Assembly (NCBI GenBank): GCA_963920705.1
Contig: CAWUCO010000074.1
Coordinates: forward strand, 372,001-436,000
Length of the DNA stretch: 64,000 nucleotides
Source: Odiellus spinosus
Taxonomy: Eukaryota > Arthropoda > Arachnida > Opiliones > Phalangiidae
Direction: 5' to 3'
Shown piece by piece: positions 1-10,480 of this stretch (within the stretch, counting starts at the first letter, position 1; every line of letters begins with the position of its first letter). The notes beneath the pieces were generated by a model. The model made no database searches and had not been told where the DNA came from. It saw nothing but the letters and a program-made list of their open reading frames with translations. The position numbers and the translations under genes are program-made.

Positions 1-721
1 ACCCAGTATTCAACCGGTTGTTGTAGGACTGCATCCTCCTAAACAGCGTGTCCCTGGTTTTGAAGGCAACCTTGAACGGCTTTGGCAGCGTACCGGCTTC
101 TGTAACCAGTGACCTGGTGTCCGCCAGAACCTGTTCATTTTGGTCGAAAGCCTTCTTCAACCAGGTACCCGACTGCAAATCGCCACAGTGATAGATGAGA
201 GCGCCACCCACCAACTGGAAATTCTTTAGGAGAGGTAGTGGTTCACCCGAAGGTATCCCATCTATCCTCTACAGAATTCCAGACTGGATGGCCCTCACAT
301 CAACCTCCGTGACCTTATTGACTGGATAGCCATCTTTAATGATGGCCATCTTCGTCAGGCCAACCGCATCCTTATAAGACTTAGGGGCCGAAGCCTCTTT
401 AGCCCTTTTAGGATGCGGTTGAGAAGACCCAGGAGAGGGATTAGAGTCCAATGTCCTGGGCCTTTTGGCTGAAGGTACCACTTCACTGCTAGGCAGTGGA
501 TTGGTCTCCTTCTTCTTTGCTTCGCGAGCCCGCTTGCGACGGGCATTGCGATTGAAGGTCTTTTTGGTAAGCTGGGTTCTGTCTTGCGACGACTCAGACT
601 TATCAGCAGTACTGCCAGAGGCAGAACCAGAGGCAGTTTCCTGCATATTGGTGGGCTGGGTTTCACCCAAGGATGACCCAGACCCATGTTTGGTTTTTGG
701 ATTTTTATTTTTGGAATTCAT
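1..721 (-). pseudogene. DUF4780-like protein, N-terminal part, with in-frame stop
   Basis: The minus strand reads from a likely Met at 721 through a basic, Ser/Lys/Arg-rich stretch (NLS-like KRPR and KRAK clusters) into a conserved block beginning KSYKDAV and MAIIKDGYP. A TAG at 269-271 interrupts the frame. The same frame then stays open to the window edge and contains GGALIYHCGD and SGTWLKKAF. This layout (basic tail, KMAII-type strand, then hC.D..(S/T)..WL) is that of the insect DUF4780 family, whose function is unknown and which is often repeat-associated. A longer frame from 925 adds 68 residues, but those lie in the duplicated leader and are probably untranslated. The gene runs off the left edge, so its true C-terminus is not visible. 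Family assignment is from memory of the motif pattern. Confidence 0.6.
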
Positions 722-818
722 AAAAGTCCCACGAGAAATTGGGGCAAATAAGAGGTCACCACCCGGTAGTCCGCATCCCGGGTGGAAGGCTAGATACAAC
801 GGGGTGTCGCCTGGTGCC

Positions 819-1008
819 CCGAGTAACCTAACCTTACTTAAAAATTTTATTTTGAGCGTGTTGTTCATAGGGAGGAAGACGAAGATCAGACGCATTCGGA
901 CAGTACTGGCTGAGTTCAGCGTCAAGCAGGATAGAACGTATATTATTTTTCATCGGGCGTTATCATCGCCATGCTTGTCCAAACGGAGCTTACGTAATGT
1001 AGAAAAAA
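819..1008 (-). repeat. ~190 bp leader repeat upstream of the DUF4780-like gene (copy 1)
   Basis: About 190 bp just upstream of the DUF4780-like coding region recur almost unchanged and in the same orientation at 5708-5902. On the minus strand the repeat ends in AAGTAAGGTTAGGTTA. That motif is also the subterminal motif of the right end of every HP element in the window, so the DUF4780 leader and the HP elements share sequence. The AAGTAAGGT string also resembles a 5' splice site. Confidence 0.75.
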
Positions 1009-1471
1009 GAATCTAATCTCTTATACTGTATAAAACGTTGCACCTGTTGGTGCATAATGATATACCTTTTTTTTTTTGTTGATGAACGATCTCCTCGGTA
1101 GGGAGAACTGAACGCGAGGAAATTTTTCGAGCGTGAGACGCCAAACCGCACATTGTTAGTTTTTCTTTTGGATCTCCTCGAGTTCAGTCCTCCTCCTTCA
1201 GGCAGTAAAGAAACTACCTTCGTTTGTAATCTGTATCATTTGCATAAGTTTATCAGATTTTTTGTATAAAGTTGGTTTTACTATCCATATATCCTAACCT
1301 GGAATCAGGGTAAGAACTTTTGTAATACGATTTTTTGTGATAAATAAAACCATTGAACCAAATTCTCTTAAGCCTTAGTTCTATTAATTCCACGGTGAAT
1401 CTAAATTCACTCAATAGATCGAGAACCCTAAACCTTAGTCTTACTGTTATAAAATTGTAAAACGGTTACAA
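1009..1471 (+). mobile_element. 5' LTR of a Ty3/gypsy-type retrotransposon
   Basis: This ~463 bp block recurs at 9238-9697 with only a few substitutions. It is followed after three bases by a primer binding site and then by gag-like coding sequence, so it is the 5' LTR. It ends near AACGGTTACAA. The exact first base is uncertain because GAATCTA occurs both in the flank and at the start of the second copy. It contains a TATA-like TATACTGTATAAAA near its start and an AATAAA signal near 1343. Confidence 0.85.
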
Positions 1472-1474
1472 TTT

Positions 1475-1492
1475 TGGCGCCCAACGTGGGGC
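1475..1492 (+). promoter_or_regulatory. Primer binding site matching the tRNA-Lys1,2 3' end
   Basis: TGGCGCCCAACGTGGGGC directly follows the LTR. It matches the 18-nt primer site used by elements primed by tRNA-Lys1,2. It fixes the orientation (plus) and the 3' end of the LTR. Confidence 0.85.
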
Positions 1493-1777
1493 TCGACGTG
1501 GAGTTCCTTGAATAATAGTTACTATCGATGTTAAAGACATTACATGTTCAGCCTAACAATTGTTTTGTTTATCGCCAAGGGTTAGAGATTGTTTTCCTCT
1601 AAAGAGGTTTTAGTCCTCAGAATGAGGTTATTGGATTCTTCTTTTTACTAAATTATAATTCATAATATGACAATTATATATTAATATTATAATATTATAT
1701 TAACTATATAATATAACCTGGCTCATCGACGTCCTCCTGAGGATGAGGTACCGCCTCATGGTGAGGATTATACTATT
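1493..1777 (+). other. Untranslated leader of the gypsy-type element
   Basis: AT-rich leader between primer site and gag with no convincing frame. It includes a short AT palindromic run near 1670-1710 (alternating ATATAATATTATA). Confidence 0.5.
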
Positions 1778-3597
1778 ATGGGACCCGAACTAGCCAGGAT
1801 GGGGATTGGTCATCCTTATCCACAACCTGATCTAGCGAGAACTAGATCTGGGCGTGTTTATCAACATCCATCCCATACCAGAACTGCGTTCGAATCATTT
1901 CATGAAGCTTTAAAAGAAACTAGTTTAGACAATAGACTAACTACGTCTACCCGTATCAGTTTCATACAAACTTTTGAACGTCCGTTAACGACAACAGTTC
2001 CCATAATAGATGATTTATTATTTAGTGATTTACGTACGCCTATATTTCTACGACAATCCATACTCGATACAACAACTAGTTCCCAAACCACACAAACCGT
2101 TAGTAGAGCTCCAATATTAGGCACTATTGGTCGGACTTCAGCGATCGTAACTGAGATTTCGACTGGGATTCAAACACCTCCAGTACAGAGTTCAAATACA
2201 AAATCAAATCCCTATCAACAACAATTAGATCAACAATTATTGTATATACGTCATTTAGAGGAAGTTATTCAGCAATTACAATTAGAATTGATAGATATGA
2301 GAGCCTCAATGACCAGGTCGAATCAAAGTTCACAAACTATTCCCAAACACGTAGATCCCCGCACTACTCAACAATCAGGCGTAGTTGATCCGTCAAATCA
2401 ACTACCCTCTAGGCATACAGGATCTCGTCATTCTCCGAGACAAAGTCATAGATCTAATCCTCGTTCCTGACATGCAAGCGCTCGTTCTCAATCTTCCTCA
2501 TCATCCCGAGAATCTGATCATGACACCCCTTCGATTCGTTTCCCTCGAAAGCCTATTTTTCCTCCAAGTACCTTAGTTTTTAAAGGGGCTAGAACAGAAC
2601 GACCACAGGAATTTATAAAATCTTATCGAGAATTTGTCAATTTTGCTCACCTTTCTACAAAGGAACCGTTAGCGAACCTTCCTTTTGTTTTAAAAGGAAT
2701 AGAATTGGATTGGTATAGGGAGACTGAACCCTTTGTAAATTTAGGTCACTTTGAACATAACTTAAAAGAAAGATTTAGTGATCCTGCGACTGAAACGTAT
2801 GAAGAAACACGTATTTATGAACGAATGCAAGTACCCTCTGAGGAGGTTGATACATTTATAAATGATGTTATCAAACTAAACAATAATTTAGAAGAGCCTT
2901 TTTCGGAAGAAAAACTTGTTAGAATATTTAAAACAAATCTACTTCCAGAATATAGATTTGCATTAGCAAAAAGTGGCATTAGAGATTTACATAGTTTAAG
3001 AGAGTTATGTAGCGAGACGGAAATTGCCCTCAACCTCCTCGTAGAAGGTCAGGTGATACACCAAATCCCTTCCACTCCCAAACATGGATCTCTCCTCGAA
3101 CCCAACTTAGAACCAACTTTCCCTCGAGAAACTATTAACCTTCTATGAAAACAAAAACAATCCCCAGTAATATAGAGTCTAGACTAAACCCATCTAAAGT
3201 CCAAGCTAGAACATTTAGCAACAAAAACCCCGTTTCTACCACAAGTAGATTTAATAAATGTCTCCCTGTACAAACAGTTGAAGCCCCAAATGAATCGGTT
3301 TCACGTTCTTTTAGACTACAATCTAGTCGCATTCAAACAAATACTAGTAGCTCAAGGCCTACTTTCACTAGTACTTCTTCTACCACCCAATCGAAAGCTC
3401 GTCCTTCCTCCTCATATACGAGGTCACAACCAGGTCAAGCTAAATTAACTACTGGTTTGCCTAAAAGCGAACTAACATGTTTCAATTGTACTGGGAAAGG
3501 TCATCTAGCTAACGAATGTCCAAGTCCTAAACAGGGAAACTACGAAGGGAGGAACGAAGCGAGGGAGTCGCAGCCTCCCACAACTACAAAACAATAA
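1778..3597 (+). pseudogene. gag: gag (capsid and zinc-knuckle nucleocapsid), frameshifted
   Basis: Three successive frames make up a decayed gag. The first (1778-2470) is a Gln/Ser/Thr-rich N-terminal part. The second, from about 2552 to 3148, is the retrotransposon gag core with LVFKGARTERPQEF, LANLPFVLKG and a long helical domain. The third (3145-3597) is basic and ends in one zinc knuckle of the form C-x2-C-x4-H-x4-C (CFNCTGKGHLANEC). The gag core and knuckle are typical of Ty3/gypsy elements; the product would assemble the intracellular particle and bind RNA. At least two frameshifts separate the parts, so no full-length product can be made from this copy. Confidence 0.85.
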
Positions 3598-4840
3598 GCC
3601 CTCAATTAAGAACAAGGCCTACATTTCTAGGGTCAATAAGTTGTCAAACTAGACAGCGCCGTGAACCCATATTAATACCACTCAATTTTGAACATGGATC
3701 TTTTCAAGCACAATTAGATAATGGGGCAGAACAATCTATGATAAGTTTGGAACAACAAAGAGCAATACCTCATGCTCGAAATGATCCCGACGCTCTTCCT
3801 CTTGACCAGGATGTTGAATGTATCATTTTGAGAGAAACGCTATATTTTTTCTAAAGGTCCCACTGTTTTAAACTTTGAAATTACATTCGACAATAATTTA
3901 ACTCATAATTATACTCAGGAATTCTTAATAGTACCTACATTACTCAGTGACTTTATACTGGGTTTTGATTTTCTTGAAGACCACAACGTTTTTATATATC
4001 ATGGATCGAAATATTGCATAATTGATGGTAATCAACTTTGTTTTCAGACAGACAAAGCTTTACCATTAATTCCTAATATGCAGGTTATTGAAAATGTAGA
4101 AACGGTAGTAAACAACACTACACTCTCTTCCGACCAACGTTCAGATCTGAGGCGTTTATTACTAAAATACCCAGATCTTTTTGCTGGTAAAACGGGTCGT
4201 ACGAGTTTAATTATGCATGAAATTAATACAGGAGAAGCAATTCCTATCCATTCTCGCCCTTATAGAGTTAGTCCTTCTAAGAAACAAATTATCGAAGAAC
4301 ACATAAGAACCATGCTCAAAGAAGGTGTGATAAAACCCTCTAACAGTCCTTGGGCTTCACCGATAGTTTTAGTTGAACAAAATGGAGATAAAATTCGATT
4401 CTGTGTTGACTATCGCAAACTTAATAAAGTGACAATAAAAGATCCATATCCAATCCCTTATATAGATGAAATATTGGGAAAATTAGGATCTCCAAAGTAC
4501 ATAACCGCACTTGATCTTAAGTCAGGATACTGGCAGATAGAAGTTCATCCGAATAGTCAACCGAAAACTGCTTTTATCTCACACGCAGGAAAATTTAAGT
4601 TTAATGTTCTCCCATATGGGTTATGTAATTCCCCAAGTTCCTTTCAAACGCTAGTTGATCAAATATTCCAAGAAGGTGGAGAACAATTTTCCATATTTAG
4701 ATGATATTCTAATTCCATCATCCACATGGGAAGATCATAAAATTGCTTTAGATTACACTTTACAAAAGCTTAGAGATGCCGGACTAACATTGCTATTAAA
4801 AAAGAGTAGATGGAACTTGCAATTAAAAAAAAGCCCTTAG
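3598..4840 (+). pseudogene. pol: pol fragment: aspartic protease and reverse transcriptase, truncated
   Basis: The first frame (about 3600-3853) carries the protease active-site region as LDNGAEQSMI, with Asn in place of the usual Ser/Thr after the catalytic Asp. The frame shifts near 3850, after which ILGFDFLEDH marks the protease C-terminal strand. Reverse transcriptase follows: RPYRVSP, WASPIVLV, RFCVDYRKLN, ALDLKSGYWQI and LPYGLCNSPSSFQ are the fingers and palm motifs. A second shift near 4690 precedes the YLDD catalytic motif. The sequence stops resembling pol at about 4840. RNase H and integrase are missing and no 3' LTR follows directly, so the copy is truncated and dead. Confidence 0.9.
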
Positions 4841-5480
4841 CGCAAGCAAATAAGCGGGCTAGAATGTGGAGTGAGAGGGGCTAACGCTGACTTTAAATTC
4901 CAACAATCATCATTCGAAGAAATCTTTATAATAGGTTTAACGAGTACCGTATTAGAATGGCTCATCATCATTGATGAGAAAGTACAGCACATGTTTCTAT
5001 AAATAGCAATTAACTCGCAGCTATTTTTAATTTTCATAAACTTTATCCCCAGGACGAGCGTTGATACCGCAACTGATCAATCCGGGAAAAAAAAAAGTGT
5101 CCAGGTGAATCTAATCTGCACAAGGGAACAGGTCAAGCGACTAAGCGGGCCGTTTCCTTAAAAGACGTAGGGATGTGTACCAGTAACGGTTTATGTTACT
5201 GGAGTTGAAATGACTAGTCCAAGCAGTGTCGTAGCAGGTTGGAAAATGTACGCCAAAAGTATTTCTTGAGGATACGACCGCTCCCCCGAAAGAACCCGCT
5301 AGTCTTAATAATAGAAAAAAAAGAGCGGGGGCTAAGAATTTACCATACGTTACCCCCGCTGAAGCCACTCAATCTAAGGTCCCCGTCACCCAACCAGAAG
5401 TTAATGAAGTCCCCGTCGCCTAGTCACCTCCTATTTTTACGATTTGTCGCTATCCAACCTTTTCATTTGAGGTGAGATTC
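4841..5480 (+). other. Decayed coding-like sequence after truncated pol
   Basis: No complete gene. Short open stretches in different plus frames have protein-like composition, including a Pro/Lys-rich one at about 5230-5430. The first bases (AAATAAGCGGGCTAGAATG near 4845) resemble the start region of the small gene at 49299 (AACAAGCGGGGCTAGAATG). This suggests a fragment of that gene's 5' end lies here. Confidence 0.35.
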
Positions 5481-5669
5481 AAGATTAAAATTTTTAATTT
5501 CACTACTAGGTTATTAATAACCCATTAAGAAAATGTAAAATTGTACGCGTTAGGATGGGAATTTTAGGCCTATGGTAACTGAAGCCAGAATCATTTGAAT
5601 CTAAATTCACACAGCAGATGCACAAATCAATGAAAAATATATAAAAAAAAATCTAATTTAATACTAATT
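5481..5669. other. AT-rich spacer
   Basis: No frame, RNA or repeat unit recognised; short ATTTAAAT-type runs only. Confidence 0.5.
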
Positions 5670-5902
5670 GGGGAAACTAAAATAGTACCTCCCGGACAAC
5701 CACGTTATCTAGCCTAACCTTACTTAAAATTTTTATTTTGAGCGTGTTGTTCATAGGGAGGAAGACGAAGATCAGACGCATTCGGACAGTACTGGCTGAG
5801 TTCAGCGTCAAGCAGGATAGAACGTATATTATTTTTCAACGGGCGTTATCATCGCCACGCGTGTCCAAACGCAGCTTACGTAATGTAGAAAAAAGAATCT
5901 AG
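5670..5902 (-). repeat. HP-type right-end motif joined to leader repeat (copy 2)
   Basis: On the minus strand this is the ~190 bp leader repeat (5708-5902), then the AAGGTTAGG motif, then a degenerate HP right end (CCGGGAGGTACTATTTTAG and GTTTCCCC). It links the DUF4780 leader directly to the end sequence of HP elements. No coding sequence is attached in this copy. Confidence 0.65.
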
Positions 5903-5919
5903 CCATAGCTTTGATTTTT

Positions 5920-5951
5920 ACCTCCCCGAGTGAACTTGTTCACGGGGAGGT
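5920..5951 (+). repeat. Terminal hairpin of HP copy E
   Basis: ACCTCCCCGAGTGAAC, two bases, then GTTCAC-GGGGAGGT: near-perfect inverted arms of about 15 bp. The E arms differ in sequence from those of A, B and C (GTGAAC versus CTGAACT), but complementarity is kept, which argues for selection on the fold. Confidence 0.85.
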
Positions 5952-6526
5952 TTTACGTTCGTCGTGTCTGTGTGTCTGTGTGTGTGTCTGTCACTTCCGG
6001 TGTAAGCGGATATCCTGTGTAACCGGATATCACGTGACCTAGCACGTAGAGCAAAAATCTTGGGACTCAAGACGTAAACATGCCATCTTATCGTTCAATT
6101 CCGTTCAACGGGAATTCCTATAATCAGGCTGCCACATGGATAAGCTTCAGGTGTCGTGCGATTTTATGCAACCGTGGACGTCTCCCATTGCATATTATCG
6201 CCTTCCACCATCCACATCAAACCTCGATGCTGGACAGTTGAAGGCGATTATACACAATGGGACGTCTCCCACTGTTATAATCACCTCTGACCATCCAAAC
6301 GCACCAAGGTCCAACCTTTAGTTTCCGATCTCAGCGGGCCATATTAGCGAGGCGTCCCTCAACTAATATGGTCCACATCAACCCGCCCCCTCTACGGGTC
6401 AGATTTGCGTTCGTAGCTACACTGAGCGCCTGGTGTAATAATTACCTCCAGACATTGAACAGGGGGTGGGTTCCCCTTTCTTCACAGCTTTAAGTTACAG
6501 ATACCTTATAATGTTTTTCGATCGCC

Positions 6527-6536
6527 TTATATACCA
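6527..6536 (-). promoter_or_regulatory. Leftward TATA box in HP copy E
   Basis: Minus-strand GGTATATAAGG lies at the same position relative to the left hairpin as TATATAAGCT in copies A and B and GTATATATAG in copy C. Position is conserved while the surrounding sequence has diverged. Confidence 0.45.
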
Positions 6537-6742
6537 CTTTTTTTACACTAACGCGTTGTAGCCTTATGGCGTGGTATCTTTCAGTGAATTGAAACGAAAT
6601 GTTCAGTTAAACTATAATTAAAATTTCTTAAATTACTTAACTTAGTCTAATTAATAATTTCGCTGAAAATTAAATTAAAATTAAATGTTATTTTAGAAGA
6701 TATTTAAGAAATTGTCTAAGAATTTTGTGAAATTTGTGTGTT

Positions 6743-6860
6743 CAATACCAGCTCGAGTTGGCAGCACGCGTTAAGCTATTTTCCATGTACCATTTAGTCC
6801 ATATACATAGGTATAAAGGTATTGTAGGCTTAGGCTTGCTGCAAACTCAGGGTGGATTGG
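6743..6860 (+). repeat. 118 bp partly palindromic module (copy E)
   Basis: One of seven copies in the window (others at 23223, 23903, 26271, 26413, 48051 and 48194). It lies between the two divergent TATA boxes. Its ends are related as an inverted repeat (GAGTTGGCAGCACGCG against the complement of GCTTGCTGCAAACTC). Confidence 0.8.
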
Positions 6861-6995
6861 AAAACTAATACAGTTCAACTTCTACGCATATGGAAGTAGT
6901 CTTGTTTTTTATCTATTTTAATTGATTGATTTAATTTTTTAGCTTAGCCTCAGTTATTAAAATGTGTAGGTGTTTTTTTTATTTTGTTTATCGCA

Positions 6996-7005
6996 TATAT
7001 AAAAG
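6996..7005 (+). promoter_or_regulatory. Rightward TATA box in HP copy E
   Basis: TATATAAAAG is followed about 30 bp downstream by a TTCGGCCGTCAG initiator-like stretch. It corresponds in position to GTATAAATA at 26647 in copy A. Confidence 0.45.
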
Positions 7006-7805
7006 CGTGAAATACTATTTCGGCCGTCAGAGAAAAAGCTGGGATCGAAGAGCTGGTTACCTTTTCGCTCGCCGTACCAATTCACTAGTGTGATGGTAAT
7101 TCGACAGCGGTTCTTAGCTGCTTCGACTGGCGTTTCTCTCCGTGGAGTGATACCTCCTTTACCTCGGTGTCGAGGAGAGCTAGTACACGTGTGTTTGGGC
7201 TTCGTACTTGTACTTAACCTTAAGGCCTGCGGAAAAGCCTCATATAATGTAAGGTCTTATGGGTGATTTGCACTTGACTTTTGGAGCGAATGTACCCGTA
7301 TATCTAACTTAAACTTCTCCATTACCTACTTTGATTTTCATGTACTTGAGTTCCGTGACTGGAATGTGCTTTAAACGCAATCTTTAATAATTCGCCATTG
7401 AATAACAAACCAACTATTACCACGTAGGATAGGAGACATGATAATTGAGGTCTACATGTTGAATAACCTGCCACAAACTTGTATTTAATAGAATAACCGG
7501 CCGAGTACAGGGACTGGAAGTCTGCAACAGACTTCTAGTCCGATATTGGCTACGATTGACTTCATTTACTGATAATCATGTGATTTAAATCTAAGATCGA
7601 CGACTATAATAACGATAGTCAAATAAATTTGGTCTTCGACCTATTAATCAGTTTAGGTCCTTGATTTGGAACAGCGAATTGGTTTAGGCCTACCGTGATA
7701 ATGTTAAAAATATTTGCCAATAAAAGTTCATATCCTTTCGCCGATTTAAAGATAATGAAGAAAATATTTGTCAATAAAAATTTTAACTAGAGGAATAGCT
7801 GCTAC

Positions 7806-7873
7806 GATCGCTGGAAAAGAACCCGCGCATTCTGGGTGGAAGCCAGATGTCCTTTACCCTAGACCATATCGGA
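7806..7873 (-). pseudogene. tRNA-Glu-like sequence 1 (broken T arm)
   Basis: The complement starts TCCGATATGGTCTAGGG (A box) and has anticodon stem TCTGG/CCAGA with loop CTTCCAC. The T arm is damaged (GGTTCTTTTCC), destroying the B box. First of four tandem units. Confidence 0.65.
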
Positions 7874-7950
7874 CGACGGACTAGCTTATTACACGAAGAT
7901 AATAAAGAAAATATTTGTCAATATAATTTTAAAAATTTGAAATTCCTACG

Positions 7951-8020
7951 CCGATACCAGGAATCGAACCCAGGCATTATGGGTGTAAGCCAGATATCCT
8001 TGCCTCTAGACCAAATCGGA
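7951..8020 (-). pseudogene. tRNA-Glu-like sequence 2
   Basis: The complement begins TCCGATTTGGTCTAGAGG and keeps GGTTCGATTCC, so both internal promoter boxes are recognisable. The anticodon loop is CTTACAC, which would give anticodon UAC. The 3' anticodon stem has a mismatch (CCATA). Acceptor pairing is partial. Confidence 0.65.
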
Positions 8021-8080
8021 TGTGATTACTACTCTAAGATAATGAAGAAAATATTTGTCAATACAATTTTAAAAATATTA

Positions 8081-8150
8081 AATCCCTTCGGGAATCGAAC
8101 CCGGGCGTTTTGGGTGTAAGCCCGATATCCTTGCCCCTAGACTATATCAG
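8081..8150 (-). pseudogene. tRNA-Glu-like sequence 3
   Basis: The complement has TAGTCTAGGGGCAAGG as D arm, loop CTTACAC and an intact GGTTCGATTCC B box. The acceptor stem is degraded at both ends. Confidence 0.6.
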
Positions 8151-8221
8151 CTGTGCCTACTACTCGTAGATAATTAAGAAAATATTTTTTAGTAAAAATT
8201 TTAATTAGAGGAATAGCTGGA

Positions 8222-8291
8222 CCAATACCGGGAATCGAACCCGCGCATTCTGGGTGGAAGCCAGATGTCTTTTACCCTAGACCATATCGGA
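8222..8291 (-). tRNA. tRNA-Glu-like sequence 4, best preserved; anticodon UCC
   Basis: The complement folds into a cloverleaf. The acceptor TCCGATA pairs with TATTGG(T) at six of seven positions counting a wobble. The D arm comes from GGTCTAGGGT, the anticodon stem TCTGG/CCAGA is perfect, and the T arm is GCGGGTTCGATTCCCGG. The body is that of tRNA-Glu, but the loop CTTCCAC reads UCC (Gly) instead of UUC. No encoded CCA. It could be a pseudo-tRNA inside a mobile element or an expressed tRNA-like RNA; a functional tRNA is not shown. Confidence 0.5.
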
Positions 8292-9196
8292 CCTGATTAT
8301 AAGCCGAAGATAATGAAGAGATATTGATTAATAAGATAGACGAGTCACGACACGGTAATTGAGATCCGCAAGTTGAATAAGCGGCCACAAACTTTTGGTC
8401 TGCAACTAGAATAACCGGCCGAGTACATGTACTAACAATAATTGAAGACCAATATTGGCTACCATTTAATGATCAAGGGACTTAGAGCCCCAATTTGAGT
8501 TTTGAACAATCAATTATTTAAGATAGACTCCTATAAGAAGAAAATCACCCAGGGGTTTCTAGCCTTGAAACGATGGATTTGCAGTTTAAGGCGGAGGTGG
8601 ATGCACTCAGACACATTTTTCGCGCGTTTTAAATTCGTGCGCGAGCTTGAAACAGGCGAATAGTACTTCAATGACCGCACGAGCTTGAAACGCTCGAAAA
8701 ATGTGTCTGTGTGCAGTCGGCTTAACAATTAGCACACGAATTAGAGAGATTGGGGATCGACAATGTTTGCAATTTGTCACGTGAACGCGTATAGCGAGAG
8801 TTTCTAGCGAAAAATATAATTGTTTCCGCACGAATAAGAAAATTGTCAGTTTCTGAGAAAGTAAAATACCAGAGCTCGATAATTGGTAATCGTGATTTCA
8901 AAATCAGAATTTGCATACATTATATCTTTATTCTTACGCAATGAGAATGTTCACAATTGGCAAAGTAGAGGCGGATCGATACAATATATAGGGAAAATGT
9001 AGCAGATTTGCAGTTTAAAATTTTCGCCGACACTGTTTTATAAAAGTATATTGTCTAGCACTTTTTTAGTCAGCGGCTACCCAACAAAATGTACCCTGCG
9101 TCTTATTACTTATTTCCCAAGGTTACAAAAAACTATAACCGTATGATATAATATTTTTATGGATTTTTTTTTCAAGCTGATGAATTTTGAAATTCG

Positions 9197-9233
9197 TTAC
9201 ACTCGGGGAGGTATTATTTTGGTTTCCTAACTT
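9197..9233 (+). repeat. Right-end motif of HP copy E
   Basis: CTCGGGGAGGTATTATTTTG followed by TTTCCTAACTT matches the ends of copies A, B and C. The GGGGAGGT core is the inverted counterpart of the left terminal ACCTCCCC, about 22 bases in from the tip. Confidence 0.75.
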
Positions 9234-9237
9234 GTTC

Positions 9238-9697
9238 GAATCTAATCTCTTATACTGTATAAAACGTTGCACCCGTTGGAGCATAATGATATACCTTTTT
9301 TTTTGTTGATGAACGATCTCCTCGGTAGGGAGAACTGAACGCGAGGAAATTTTTCGAGCGTGAGACGCCAAACCGCACATTGTTAGTTTTTCTTTTGGAT
9401 CTCCTCGAGTTCAGTCTTCCTCCTTCAGGCAGTAAAGAAACTACCTTCGTTTGTAATCTGTATCATTTGCATAAGTTCATCTGATTTTTGTATAAAGTTG
9501 GTTTTACTATCCATATATCCTAACCTGGAATCAGGGTAAGAACTTTTGTAATACGATTTTTTGCGATAAATAAAACCATTGAACCAAATTCTCTTAAGCC
9601 TTAGTTCTATTAATTCCACGGTGAATCTTCATTCACTCAATAGATCGAGAACCCTAAACCTTAGTCTTACTGTTATAAAATTGTAAAACGGTTACAA
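9238..9697 (+). mobile_element. Solo LTR of the same gypsy-type family
   Basis: Nearly identical to 1009-1471 but followed by CGTGTAGCC instead of the primer site, and with no internal sequence on either side. It is therefore a solo LTR, or the displaced 3' LTR of the upstream element. It abuts the right end of HP copy E. Confidence 0.85.
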
Positions 9698-10480
9698 CGT
9701 GTAGCCGGGGAAAATATTTGAGGGCTTTCTATTTATTTTCTTTTTTCTTATTTTCTAATTTATTTTCCTTTCGTAGGAATTGGGAGAAGATCCCTTTAAG
9801 GGATATTTTCTAAATATTATAATAATATATTACCTTTGCGTTATAATTAACGTTGATCTCCTTTCCTCCGAGTTACAAAAATAACAAAATACATCCCTAA
9901 ACGTTTATATAATAAACTTTCTTTTTAAAAATGTAGTTTCTGTCTTGACTCTAGTGAATTATTTGAATAATATTATTCAATACTTGGGGTTGTACAGTAC
10001 TTGTGGGTAGGACTAGGACGGATCTATTTGAAAAATGAAAATACCTTTTAGTGTAAAAAAATCATATGTATGAATTTGAAAATTAAATTTCATTGTAGGA
10101 ACCAAAAAAAATTTATCACATTCGCAGATTTTGCCCCCCCCCCCAATCTGAAAAACGTTCCTACGCCCCTGGAATATGGAATATATTTTTTGTACTATTA
10201 TATATAAACTTTATGCCACTTTTTTTTCTGTTTGATGATGCCAATCAGCTCATGTGGCAATGGGTCGATGCTAAGCCAAATGAATGCGATTAATTAAAAG
10301 TAAAGTGCATCAATAAAATAATTATATTAATAGTTTACCTGATTCGTACCTTTATTTCATATACTAATTATTCTATTATCTTTATTATATAACCAATGAC
10401 AACCGCTAACTCTTAATCATCTTAAACTTCTAATTGTTACCAATTCCTCTAGACTTCGCATTTTATTATATCCAAATGAT
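9698..10480. other. AT-rich non-coding stretch with a possible hAT-like terminus
   Basis: No gene seen. On the minus strand the sequence starting near 10172 reads CAGGGGCGTAGGAACG and runs into a G tract (complement of 10133-10144). This resembles the terminal repeat of hAT-type elements. No partner end was located, so this is weak. Confidence 0.35.

Larger units (their letters stand above)
7740..8330 (-). repeat. Tandem array of four ~135-140 bp tRNA-containing units
   Basis: Each unit is a ~70 bp tRNA-like part plus an AT-rich spacer with GATAATGAAGAAAATATTTG and a run like AATTTTAA. Units 1 and 4 share the spacer phrase TAGAGGAATAGCTG; units 2 and 3 share ACAATTTTAAAAAT. The array therefore looks like duplication of a two-unit block. 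Confidence 0.75.
5920..9233 (+). mobile_element. HP element copy E (3.3 kb) with tRNA-like array
   Basis: It opens with the terminal hairpin (5920-5951), followed by the GTCGTGTCTGTG and CACTTCC...GGATATC segment seen in all HP copies. Leftward and rightward TATA boxes lie near 6527 and 6996, and one copy of the ~118 bp module lies between them (6743-6860). It ends at 9233 in the right-end motif GGTTTCCTAACTT. The region 7330-7560 aligns with 27000-27200 of copy A. The remainder is element-specific and includes four tRNA-Glu-like units. There is no convincing protein-coding gene inside. The flanks GATTTTT and GTTCG do not form a clear target duplication. Confidence 0.7.

Noticed and set aside
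5920-9233. Helitron interpretation of HP elements because of a hairpin near one end
   Set aside because: No TC start or CTRR end; the hairpin is at the very tip, and copies A and C have target duplications, which Helitrons do not make.
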